Of a DNA stretch of 64,000 bases, positions 46,457 through 54,518 are shown piece by piece (positions within the stretch are counted from its first letter, which is position 1; each line of letters starts with the position of its first letter). This stretch comes from Bacteroidota bacterium (GTDB lineage: Bacteria > Bacteroidota > Bacteroidia > Chitinophagales > Chitinophagaceae). The DNA is taken from contig JAEZDA010000017.1 in assembly GCA_023433345.1 (NCBI GenBank), forward strand, positions 1-64,000, in the 5' to 3' direction. The position numbers and the translations under genes were made by a program. The notes beneath the pieces are model-generated. The model had not been told where the DNA came from. It was given only the letters and a program-made list of their open reading frames with translations, and made no database searches.

Positions 46457-48526
46457 GTGCTAGCCGGAGCCGGCTCTGGTAAGACAAAAACGCTCATTCA
46501 AAAGCTCTTGTATCTTCTAAGTGAGAAGGCCACAAAGCCCTCCAGCATATTAGCTATCACCTTTACCAAGAATGCAACCAACGAGATGGTTGACCGCCTA
46601 ATTATTGCAGGTGACGACAATGGGGATTATGAAGAATTCATCAATGACAAGTTTATAACTAAAGAACAAAAAGAAAGAGAACGCAGGAACCGGGTGCAAT
46701 CCAAACCATGGATTGCTAATCTTACGGTAAAAACGTTCCATTCTCTGTGTTACAAGCTACTGAAAAATAGCGGTGGTGTTTCTTTCGATAATCAGTTTCG
46801 CTTGCTTATAGATGAGCAGGCGGATGATGTGAAAGAAGATGAACACAGAACTATTGCTCCTGAAAAGTCCGGAGACATAAAACATAAGATATTGCTTGAA
46901 CTCTGCCAGAATACCACCTATCTTCTCAAGTTGAAGAGGTATATTCTCGATTTCTATGTTGACAAATCATACGTTGATAAAAACATACAATCCCGTTCTT
47001 ACACCAACCAGATTACTTATACCACACTCAAAGGCGAAAAAGTAAAATCAAAATCAGAAAGGGATATTGCCGATTGGCTTTTTCGGCATAACCTTAAATA
47101 CAATTATGAACCCACCGTAAATTTTAGGGACTTTGACTTTAAACCGGACTTTTACATTCCACAGGCAGATTTATATCTGGAACATATAAGCGGCAAAAGC
47201 TATAAAACAACAAATAAAGAGGAACAGTTTGTTTTGGCTGGAAGACAATGCGCTAAAACCTTTGAAGCTATGTCACAGGATTCTACGCTGTTTAACCTGG
47301 CATTGGAAAGGATAGTAATGGGTAGGGTCAGTGATAAAATTTCCCAGTTGGCTTCCTTGAAATATGAAGAGGAATTTAAAACCTATGGTGAAAAGATCAA
47401 GGACTTTTTGAAAATGGTGAGTAGGGTTCAGTCCATGGTAAAGGCCGAAGACATATCTCCAAACGATCTTTTGTGCAAAGCAGCAGAACACCAACATGAA
47501 CGCGTCCGGGTTTTTTATGAATTGGCCGTACCGATCATGAAAGCCTATAATGATTATTGCATCAATAAATCTTATTTAGACTTCGATGACTTGATCATTC
47601 AAGCCATACGACTATTGGAGCAAAATAGTGAAATCAGGAATGTATACCATGACCGGTTTAAATACATTTTGGTGGATGAGTTTCAGGATGTGAACAGTCT
47701 ACAAGTGAAACTTCTGGATCTTTTGCTAACACCGGAAACGCAGCTTTTTTGCGTGGGTGACGACTGGCAAAGTATCTATGGCTTTAGAGGGTCTGAGGTA
47801 GACTATATTGTAAACTTTGAAAAGCATTTTGAACAGCCACAGGTCATTAAGCTAGACGTTAATTATCGAAGTACACAAACTATAGTGGGAGCCAGTACAG
47901 AAGTGATTCGGAAAAATAAGTTCCAAATCGACAAGGAAATTAGGGCTCATAAACAAACGCCCAGTAAGATACAGATATACCGGTCAAAGGAAATAGACCA
48001 GGATGGTGTCGATTATATGGTTGAAAAAATAAGGCAGTTGCAGGATGAGGGTTTAAATCCAGAGGACATATTGATTCTTTACCGCCGAAGTAAAATGTAT
48101 CAACCGTATAGAGAAGCATTAAAAGTGGCAGGTTTGAGGGTCACGGCTAAAACAATACATGCTTCCAAAGGACTGGAAGCAAAAGTGGTTTTCATTATTG
48201 GCTTGACAGACGGCTCCGGCGGATTTCCGGATATATGGTTGGACGATGTAGTGTTTAGGGTAGTGAAGGATGTGAAATTTGATATGCTGATGGAAGAAGA
48301 GCGAAGGCTATTTTATGTAGCGCTTACCCGTGCCAAGGACGAGCTTTATCTGATTACTGAATTAGGAAGCGAATCCCGCTTTATTGATGAAATTCCCAAA
48401 GAATTTTATGCGGTAAATAAAACTGAATTCAAGAATATCATCAATCCAATCCCTGTTTGCACCCAATGTGCTACAGAAATCAAGGAGTTTTATAAATTTT
48501 GTCCTACCTGCGGAACTGTGATTTAG
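46457..48526 (+). CDS. UvrD/HelD-like helicase with inserted nuclease-like domain, 5' end interrupted by a stop
   Basis: The open frame starts at a GTG in the Walker A strand (LAGAGSGKTKT). Upstream, ATG at 46391 reads LLSNLNENQK, then an in-frame TAA (46424-46426), then AVLAETKRLLV, so the Q motif is intact apart from one stop codon. Remaining motifs: AITFTKNATNEM, VDEFQD, GDDWQSIYGFRG, HASKGLEAKVV, RRLFYVALTRAKDEL. Residues about 195-245 (SKSERDIADWLF, FKPDFYIPQADLYLEH) form a PD-(D/E)XK-like insertion as in helicase IV. A zinc ribbon (CTQC, CPTC) ends it. It is 57 bp downstream of abiEii. Pseudogene, recoding or sequencing error are all possible. Confidence 0.75.
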   Translation: MLAGAGSGKTKTLIQKLLYLLSEKATKPSSILAITFTKNATNEMVDRLIIAGDDNGDYEEFINDKFITKEQKERERRNRVQSKPWIANLTVKTFHSLCYKLLKNSGGVSFDNQFRLLIDEQADDVKEDEHRTIAPEKSGDIKHKILLELCQNTTYLLKLKRYILDFYVDKSYVDKNIQSRSYTNQITYTTLKGEKVKSKSERDIADWLFRHNLKYNYEPTVNFRDFDFKPDFYIPQADLYLEHISGKSYKTTNKEEQFVLAGRQCAKTFEAMSQDSTLFNLALERIVMGRVSDKISQLASLKYEEEFKTYGEKIKDFLKMVSRVQSMVKAEDISPNDLLCKAAEHQHERVRVFYELAVPIMKAYNDYCINKSYLDFDDLIIQAIRLLEQNSEIRNVYHDRFKYILVDEFQDVNSLQVKLLDLLLTPETQLFCVGDDWQSIYGFRGSEVDYIVNFEKHFEQPQVIKLDVNYRSTQTIVGASTEVIRKNKFQIDKEIRAHKQTPSKIQIYRSKEIDQDGVDYMVEKIRQLQDEGLNPEDILILYRRSKMYQPYREALKVAGLRVTAKTIHASKGLEAKVVFIIGLTDGSGGFPDIWLDDVVFRVVKDVKFDMLMEEERRLFYVALTRAKDELYLITELGSESRFIDEIPKEFYAVNKTEFKNIINPIPVCTQCATEIKEFYKFCPTCGTVI

Positions 48527-48535
48527 AATAACCTA

Positions 48536-49168
48536 TTACTTCCTTCCAAAATCAGCAGGATTTTCGCCCCAGGCTTTGGTTTCCCACTTTAGAACTGGAT
48601 TAACAAACTCATTTTCTTTAAGCCATTTAACTGCCCGGTCCAACAGTTCAAAAAGCTTATTGTTCTTATCCGTCGGCAATAAGCCACTCCGGTGAGTTTT
48701 GTCTTGAACCCAACCAATAGCGTTACGGCTATCAGAATAGATAGGAATATTGCTATTCTGCTTTTTAAGATGGGCTAGGGCATGAACAATGGCGAGGAAC
48801 TCACCCACATTTTGCGTTCCCTCTTCAAAAGGCCCTTGATGAAAGACCTTTATGCAGGTCAAGGTATCTACACCCTGATACTCCATGCGTAAAGTCGCAG
48901 TATTCCATGCTGCATCAACTGAAATGCTTGGATAAATAGGTTCGCCAATAAGTTGCAATTGTTCGTCCGAAAGCTCACTTTCAAATTTAGTTTCCTGGCC
49001 CCAGTGCAGCTCGTAGCCTTCGGCAAAAGATTTATTGGCCGTTTCTAAAGATTTGAAGGCTTTATACTTTGCTCCTGGAAAACCATGGATGGAATCTTTA
49101 CATTTTTGCCATTCAGTGAAGACACCTTTTTCTTTTCCTTGCCAAACGACATACACTTTTTTTGCCAT
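48536..49168 (-). CDS. rnhA: Ribonuclease H with viroplasmin-like N-terminal domain
   Basis: 210 residues. Residues 1-50 (KKVYVVWQGKEKGVFTEWQK, then FKSLETANKSF) are the caulimovirus viroplasmin/RNase H1 hybrid-binding domain. The RNase H fold follows with catalytic acids in ISVDAAWN, NVGEFLAIVHAL, IYSDSRNAIGWV and the terminal ENPADFGRK. It cuts RNA in RNA-DNA hybrids. It is convergent with the helicase, with only 9 bp between the stops. Bacteroidota often carry this type as a chromosomal gene, so its link to the island is uncertain. Confidence 0.9.
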   Translation of the reverse strand: MAKKVYVVWQGKEKGVFTEWQKCKDSIHGFPGAKYKAFKSLETANKSFAEGYELHWGQETKFESELSDEQLQLIGEPIYPSISVDAAWNTATLRMEYQGVDTLTCIKVFHQGPFEEGTQNVGEFLAIVHALAHLKKQNSNIPIYSDSRNAIGWVQDKTHRSGLLPTDKNNKLFELLDRAVKWLKENEFVNPVLKWETKAWGENPADFGRK

Positions 49169-49265
49169 AACGATTTGATTAAGGCAATATATACATGAGA
49201 TTTTATAAATGCAAGAATAAGTGGGCTGTTAGCATAGCCGCCGTCGGCGATTAATTAGGAACTTA

Positions 49266-49493
49266 CTATTTCTTCGATGGGCACCAGTTTTCGAGTTGCT
49301 CTTCTACTTCAAATAACAATACCCTCTGTAATTTTAATTGTTCGCTTTTAATCCTTTTATTTGTCATCTCACTTCGTAAGTCGTTGATAAAAAATTCATT
49401 TTTGTCATTGAACATTTTACCTTGATAATTCATAATAAAATCAAATTTCTCTTTAATTTTTTTCTGCTGATTTTTATAATAGATCCGGTACAA
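49266..49493 (-). CDS. Small hypothetical protein, possibly a remnant
   Basis: About 75 residues (KIKEKFDFIMNYQGKMFNDK, QLKLQRVLLFEVEEQLENW), highly charged and AT-rich. The frame stays open upstream to 49553 but offers only a TTG start, and no promoter or known domain is visible. It may be the truncated end of a longer island gene. Confidence 0.3.
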   Translation of the reverse strand: MYRIYYKNQQKKIKEKFDFIMNYQGKMFNDKNEFFINDLRSEMTNKRIKSEQLKLQRVLLFEVEEQLENWCPSKK

Positions 49494-49682
49494 GTATTCA
49501 AGCCTTGAAAAGCGGCAACAAATTACAGGTGCGATATTTCCCGAAAAAATCGTTTACCGCGAAAACACTTATCGAACCAACCTCCCTGCACCCTATGTGT
49601 GAAGTAATAACCACAAGGGAAACGGCTTTCAACGGAAAAGGAAAAAAGAAAGGTCAGAATATTTCTGACCTTTCCTGCTGGG

Positions 49683-49754
49683 TAGTCCCGACAGGAATCG
49701 AACCTGTATCTAAAGTTTAGGAAACTTCTATTCTATCCGTTGAACTACGGGACC
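49683..49754 (-). tRNA. tRNA-Arg (anticodon CCT)
   Basis: On the minus strand the sequence folds as a complete cloverleaf: acceptor GGTCCCG/CGGGACT, D arm GTTC/GAAT, anticodon arm GAAGT-TTCCTAA-ACTTT with CCT at positions 34-36, T arm ACAGG-TTCGAAT-CCTGT, discriminator A. CCA is not encoded. It reads AGG codons. A -7 box lies just upstream. It borders the accessory island on the right. Confidence 0.95.
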
Positions 49755-49763
49755 AAGGGAGCG

Positions 49764-49771
49764 CAAAAATA
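49764..49771 (-). promoter_or_regulatory. -7 box of tRNA-Arg
   Basis: TATTTTTG on the minus strand, matching TAnnTTTG, 9 bp upstream of the tRNA 5' end. No clear -33 element at the expected distance. Confidence 0.55.
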
Positions 49772-50029
49772 GGAATTTTACCGTCGCGGGGTCACCAATT
49801 TTAAAAGGATCGGACGGAAAAAAACAGGTAGTGTCCATCAGGGCTATGAAAATCCTTCTACGAATCAGCTACGTATATTTCCTCACATTTTAGGGGGAAG
49901 TTTTTGGTGTCAATACTATTTGTGAAAATAATCCGTTGATGTTTAGGTAATTGCAGAATTAACTTTTCGGCGAAAAATTGCCGGAATGATTGGATTCTAA
50001 ATTGATTAATGTTTATCCAAATAACAACC

Positions 50030-50416
50030 ATGAAAAGTGTTACCCCCAATGTTGGTAAGATTCTGATAGTGGATGATGAGGGCGATATTTGCTACCTGCT
50101 TTCCACGTTTTTCAAGCATGAAAATTTTGAGACCGACCAGGTAAATACACTGGCCCAGGCTGAGATACATATCCGGGAGAACACCCCTGACCTCGTGTTT
50201 CTTGACAATCATCTCCCTGACGGTCAGGGTATAAAGGTGATAGACAGGCTTAAGGCAGCGTACCCAAAAACGAGGATCGTAGTAATCTCTGCGCACGATT
50301 CAGCTTCAGACCAACAAAAGGCGATAAATAATGGTGCCGATATGTTTATTTCCAAACCCTTTACCCGAGACCAGGTAAAAGGCGCAGTGTGGTCTTTATT
50401 GAAGATGGCAGGTTAA
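50030..50416 (+). CDS. Single-domain response regulator
   Basis: 128 residues from the ATG at 50030 (an in-frame ATG 21 nt upstream is an alternative). ILIVDDEGDI acidic pocket, Asp59 in LVFLDNHLPDG, VISAHDS and ISKPFT complete the receiver signature. No output domain. The stop codon overlaps that of the convergent response regulator. A cognate kinase is not in the neighbourhood. Confidence 0.9.
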   Translation: MKSVTPNVGKILIVDDEGDICYLLSTFFKHENFETDQVNTLAQAEIHIRENTPDLVFLDNHLPDGQGIKVIDRLKAAYPKTRIVVISAHDSASDQQKAINNGADMFISKPFTRDQVKGAVWSLLKMAG

Positions 50417-50805
50417 TGTTTAATGCAGGAGAGAAGAACTTTGATGGCCTTGTTGAAACCGTCTACCGACGTAGGTTTCGTAATAAAGTGAGCTGCACCA
50501 AAATCTTTGGAGAAAGATATATCTTCCTGGGCGGCTGAGGTTGAAAAAACTACCAGTGGTATTGCTGAAAACGTTTCGTGTTTTTTTATCATTTTCAGAA
50601 TTTCCCGGCCATGTACTTTCGGGAGGTTAAAGTCTATTACTATCAGTTGGGGGGAGAAGTCGGGATCTCTTAAAAATTCGGCCACTTTATCACCTTCGCT
50701 GAACACGCGAAGATCAACCGTCAGGTCATTACTTGTAAAGGAATCACGGAGCAATTCCACATCGTCAGTATCATCTTCAACGAGCAAAATTTTCAACTCA
50801 TCCAT
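50413..50805 (-). CDS. Single-domain response regulator
   Basis: 130 residues from ATG at 50805 (MDELKILLVEDDTDDVELLR). Asp58 in IVIDFNLPKVHG is the phosphorylation site; VVFSTSAAQ and ITKPTSVDG complete the receiver domain. This CheY-like type often serves phytochrome or hybrid kinases. TAGCTTTG (50812-50819) ends 6 nt before the start. It overlaps the opposite gene by 4 nt. Confidence 0.9.
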   Translation of the reverse strand: MDELKILLVEDDTDDVELLRDSFTSNDLTVDLRVFSEGDKVAEFLRDPDFSPQLIVIDFNLPKVHGREILKMIKKHETFSAIPLVVFSTSAAQEDISFSKDFGAAHFITKPTSVDGFNKAIKVLLSCIKH

Positions 50806-50865
50806 GGATGGCAAAGCTATGAATATTTACAATCTGCAACCACAGAAGGTAGGAATTTTATAAAT

Positions 50866-52761
50866 CTATGACCGTTCACTTAGTTCGAGCCAGCGCATTT
50901 CCATTTCGTCTATCAACCTGATAATTTGCCCGATTCTTTCTGTTGCCGAAGTAAGTTCGTCGAAGGAGAGGGTGGCAAGTTTTTCTTCCAATCCGGCTTT
51001 TTCGCGCTGCAGCACGGGGATCTCTTTTTCTATTTTTTCGAATTCTGTTTTTTCTTTAAAGCTTAGTTTTTTTACTTCGGTGGCATCCTGCTTTTTTTCT
51101 GTTATGGTTTCGGGGAATTTATCTGATGCAGTTGATCTTTCTTCCTTTCCCTTTGCCTGCAGTTCCCTTGAGGCAGTTTCGCGGTACTGCGTGTAGTTTC
51201 CGGGAAAATCTCTTACTACGCCTTCGCCTTCGAAAACAAATAAATGATCGACCATTCGATCCATAAAATACCGATCGTGGCTCACAATGAGGATGCAACC
51301 CGGGAAGTCCATCAGGAACTCTTCCAGTGTTCGGAGTGTTTGCAAGTCCAGGTCGTTCGTCGGTTCATCCAGCACCAGAAAGTTTGGATTTCTGAACAGA
51401 ACAGCCATAAGGTGAAGCCTTCGTTTTTCTCCCCCGCTAAGCTTGCTAAGGAATGTGAACTGTTGTTCACCGGTAAAGCCAAATTTTTCCATGAACTGGC
51501 TTGCGGAGATCTTTGATCCGTCTGCCAGCGGAAAAAATTCGGCCATGCTTTTAACGTATTCGATGGCTCTTTTATCTTCTTTGTAAACGAGTCCTTCCTG
51601 GCTAAAATGCCCGAACACTACGGTTTCGCCGTGGTTGATCTTTCCGCTGTCGGGTTCTTCCAGTTGAAGTGCTATTCTAAGAAAAGTAGACTTTCCAACC
51701 CCGTTCTTTCCCACCACACCGATCCTTTCACCTTTTTTGAAGGTGTAATCGAAGGCCTTTAAAATGGGAAGCTGCCCATAGCTTTTGTAAACTTTTTTCA
51801 TTTCCAGCACCTTGCCGCCGAGCCGGGACATTTTCATTTGAAGGCTTACCTCGCCAACTTCCCGCCTGGCCTTCACTCTTTCTTCAATATCGGCGAAGGC
51901 ATCCTGCCGGCTTTTACTTTTCACGGTACGTGCCTTAGGTTGTTTGCGCATCCATTCCAGTTCTTTGCGGAAGATATTTTTATCTTTTTGCAGTTCGCTT
52001 TGTTGCACTTCAAGCCTCAGGCTTTTTTGTTCGAGGAAGTAATCGTAGTCGCCTTTATATATGTAAGTCTTTTCTTCATCCATTTCCACGATCTCATTGC
52101 ATACAGCATCTAAAAAATATCTATCGTGGGTAACAAGGAGGAGGGTGATCTTTTTTGCGGCGAGGAATTCTTCAAGCCATTCGATCATACCCACGTCGAG
52201 GTGGTTGGTCGGCTCGTCCATTATAAGCAGGCAGCGTCCCTCGTGGAGATCGGTTTCTATCAGGGCCTGGGCGAGGGCCACTCTTTTTTGTTGCCCTCCG
52301 CTAAGGTTTCCCACTTTCTCATCCAGGTGATGAATTTTAAGTTTACCCAGAATTTGTTGAAGATCGCTTTCAAAACTCCATGCATTAAGGTCGTCGAGGC
52401 GCGACATCAGTTCTGCGAGTTTGTTTTCATCTTCCTCACCCTTTTCGAGGAATAGCTCGTATTCTTTTACCGCCTGTATAACGGGGTGGGGTAGCCGAAG
52501 AACGTTATCGCGGATGCTTTTGTTGGCTTCGAAATTATGTTCCTGTTGCAGCATAACGGTTCGAATATCTTTATGAACCCATACTGTTCCGGAATCAGTT
52601 GTGTCCCGACCAGCGATAATTTTCATGAGGGTGGTTTTGCCGGAGCCGTTGCGTGCAACCAGGGCGATCTTGTCACCTTCTTCTATGTTAAGGGTGATGT
52701 TTTTAAAGAGGGTGCGGATTCCGAATGATTTGGAGATCCCTTCTACAGAGGCGTAATGCAT
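50866..52761 (-). CDS. ABC-F family ATPase (Uup-like)
   Basis: 631 residues from the ATG at 52761; an upstream TTG overlaps the promoter. Two ABC domains: Walker A ARNGSGKTTLMK and GKNGVGKSTFLR, signatures LSGGQQKRVALAQ and LSGGEKRRLHL, Walker B LLIMDEPTNHLD and FLVLDEPTNDLD, joined by a Lys/Arg-rich P-site linker (KSLRLEVQQSELQKDKNIFR). A C-terminal coiled coil (EKIEKEIPVLQREKAGLEEK) points to the Uup branch. No TM segments. It acts on ribosomes or branched DNA; the exact subtype is unsure. TATCTTTG (52765-52772) ends 3 nt before the ATG. Confidence 0.92.
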   Translation of the reverse strand: MHYASVEGISKSFGIRTLFKNITLNIEEGDKIALVARNGSGKTTLMKIIAGRDTTDSGTVWVHKDIRTVMLQQEHNFEANKSIRDNVLRLPHPVIQAVKEYELFLEKGEEDENKLAELMSRLDDLNAWSFESDLQQILGKLKIHHLDEKVGNLSGGQQKRVALAQALIETDLHEGRCLLIMDEPTNHLDVGMIEWLEEFLAAKKITLLLVTHDRYFLDAVCNEIVEMDEEKTYIYKGDYDYFLEQKSLRLEVQQSELQKDKNIFRKELEWMRKQPKARTVKSKSRQDAFADIEERVKARREVGEVSLQMKMSRLGGKVLEMKKVYKSYGQLPILKAFDYTFKKGERIGVVGKNGVGKSTFLRIALQLEEPDSGKINHGETVVFGHFSQEGLVYKEDKRAIEYVKSMAEFFPLADGSKISASQFMEKFGFTGEQQFTFLSKLSGGEKRRLHLMAVLFRNPNFLVLDEPTNDLDLQTLRTLEEFLMDFPGCILIVSHDRYFMDRMVDHLFVFEGEGVVRDFPGNYTQYRETASRELQAKGKEERSTASDKFPETITEKKQDATEVKKLSFKEKTEFEKIEKEIPVLQREKAGLEEKLATLSFDELTSATERIGQIIRLIDEMEMRWLELSERS

Positions 52762-52828
52762 ACGCAAAGATACGGGGGAGGGATGGTGTGGTGGTTTGTT
52801 AAGTGGAGATGAAGAAGCAAAATCAAAA

Positions 52829-52892
52829 TCGTTTTTGACACCACACGATTAGTTATTTTGATCGCACTCAGGTATAAAATATTGAGATGCGG
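52829..52892. repeat. Hairpin element, copy 1
   Basis: Core 52841-52891 starts CCACACGATTAG and ends in a hairpin, CGCA-CTCA (52863-52870) with TGAGATGCG (52883-52891). It aligns without gaps to 52998-53048, 40 of 51 positions identical. Lies in a 516-bp gap (52762-53277) with no gene. Confidence 0.65.
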
Positions 52893-52985
52893 AGGAAAAG
52901 AGTAAATAAAATTGGGGGCTCAGCCTGCTGGATTCATGATAACGGGTAGGGTTTCACTTGAAGCGCAGAGATCGGATATCTTCTT

Positions 52986-53049
52986 AGCGGTTTCCAACCA
53001 CACGATTAGGTAGTTTAGACGCATTCAGTTAGAAAACGCTGAGATGCGT
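52986..53049. repeat. Hairpin element, copy 2
   Basis: Core 52998-53048 starts CCACACGATTAG; CGCAT-T-CAG (53020-53028) pairs with CTG-AG-ATGCG (53039-53048). Distance between the CCACAC word and the stem, and stem-to-stem length (29 nt), equal those of copy 1, exactly 157 bp away. Loop sequences differ while stems persist. Confidence 0.65.
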
Positions 53050-53277
53050 AAGAAATCTTGGGTTAAAATCGTATTTGTATCATAGAACTCATTGAAAAAT
53101 TTAATAACATTTTTCGTTGTTACCGTACTCGTACATTTTAAATCGAAGGATTAATCGCCAACCATTTCGCCTGAAAACTGATCATCCCGGGCGCTTCAGA
53201 TCAGTATTTCTATCGATAATGCGATTTGAATGGATAGTCGTGGGCTTATCGCTATTTTTGAATTTCAACTATTCTGG

Positions 53278-54489
53278 ATGCAGCCCCTCGTGAGCGTGCT
53301 TATGATAACACATAATCATGCCCCCTTTATAGCAAGATCAATCCAATCAGTCCTTTCCCAGGAATCCTCCTTCAGCGTGGAACTTATTATTGGGCATGAT
53401 GCATCAACAGACTCAACCCGCGACATCATCGACCGATTTATATCCCTTCATCCGGAAAAAATTAAAGTTGTCCACCATCCGCAACAGATCGGTATGACCC
53501 AAAATTTCCTTCACACCCTTAGCCGATGCGAGGGAAAATATATAGCAATTCTGGACGGGGATGATCAATGGATCGATAATAAAAAACTGGAAATCCAGGT
53601 GGATTTCCTTGAAGAAAATCCTCATATAATTGCCTGCGGAGGAAATACTATTACGAGACACACTTCCGGAATTCGTTTTTTTTCATTGGAAAGAGTGTTT
53701 AAAAAATGGTCAAATAAAAATAAGCTTCAGCTTTATGATCATGAGGAGATGATTGTGTCAAACAGGCTTCGATCGCCAACGGTTGTCGGAAGATCAGAAG
53801 CTTTTCGCATAGCTGCCGGGTCAGTTACCGATGGTGTGGTGCTGGACTGGCCGCTATATATCGGCATGGCAGCAGGAGATCAATCCGGTTTCTTTGCAGT
53901 TTTACCCAATCTGTTTGCCGCATATTCGGTTCACCAGGGCGGCGTTTTTTCCGGAACATCCTTTTCGCAGAGATTGGAAATTTCCGCATTAGCCAGGGAA
54001 AATATTACTTCGAATAGCCGTGGCCGTTATCTGGGCTGGCATTTCCCGGTTTGCAGATTACATGATCCCGTCCGGTATAACCAGAATTTAATTTCAGAAC
54101 ATTACGCGCGCCATTTTTCGAACGCAGGCATTTCTTTTTCCATTGATGATATTCCAACAGCAGCAACCATCCTCGCAAATTCTAACAAACAATTGATTGA
54201 GAAATTTGGTTTTGTTTTCGCCCTCTTATCTTTAAAAAGCAAATCGTTTTATGAATTTACCGTGAAGCTTGGCGGCATTATGCAACTGCTAAAAAATTCC
54301 TCCTTGCCCGATCAAAAAAAGGAGAAATTATTAGGATGCCTTGGTACCGCCTGGAGAGACACCTTGTTCTATTCAAAGCCCACATTCAGAATACTGAAGC
54401 CTTTTATTCTTTCATCCTTGCGTAAATATTCGGGCCTGTCAGTTCTCAGCGTTTTACATGTTTGCCGGCATTCATACATCAAAAGTTGA
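53278..54489 (+). CDS. Family 2 glycosyltransferase
   Basis: 403 residues from the ATG at 53278, where the GT-A fold begins (PLVSVLMITHNHAPFIARSI); a start at 53230 would add 16 unconserved residues. HDASTDSTRDIID and AILDGDDQWIDNKKLEIQ (the DxD-like metal/nucleotide site) are GT2 motifs. It probably adds a sugar to the lipid-linked repeat unit. First gene of the polysaccharide locus; its 3' end reaches 54489, past an alternative start of the next gene. Confidence 0.88.
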   Translation: MQPLVSVLMITHNHAPFIARSIQSVLSQESSFSVELIIGHDASTDSTRDIIDRFISLHPEKIKVVHHPQQIGMTQNFLHTLSRCEGKYIAILDGDDQWIDNKKLEIQVDFLEENPHIIACGGNTITRHTSGIRFFSLERVFKKWSNKNKLQLYDHEEMIVSNRLRSPTVVGRSEAFRIAAGSVTDGVVLDWPLYIGMAAGDQSGFFAVLPNLFAAYSVHQGGVFSGTSFSQRLEISALARENITSNSRGRYLGWHFPVCRLHDPVRYNQNLISEHYARHFSNAGISFSIDDIPTAATILANSNKQLIEKFGFVFALLSLKSKSFYEFTVKLGGIMQLLKNSSLPDQKKEKLLGCLGTAWRDTLFYSKPTFRILKPFILSSLRKYSGLSVLSVLHVCRHSYIKS

Positions 54490-54518
54490 AAACAGACAAT
54501 CACATACCTGAACTTCAA

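Noticed and set aside
49505..49720. Plus-strand reading frame ending GIEPVSKV
   Set aside because: It runs antisense through tRNA-Arg; the GIEPV motif is a well-known artefact of translating tRNA genes backwards.
53230..53277. Upstream start of the first glycosyltransferase
   Set aside because: The 16 extra residues are not like a GT2 N-terminus, which begins cleanly at the ATG at 53278.
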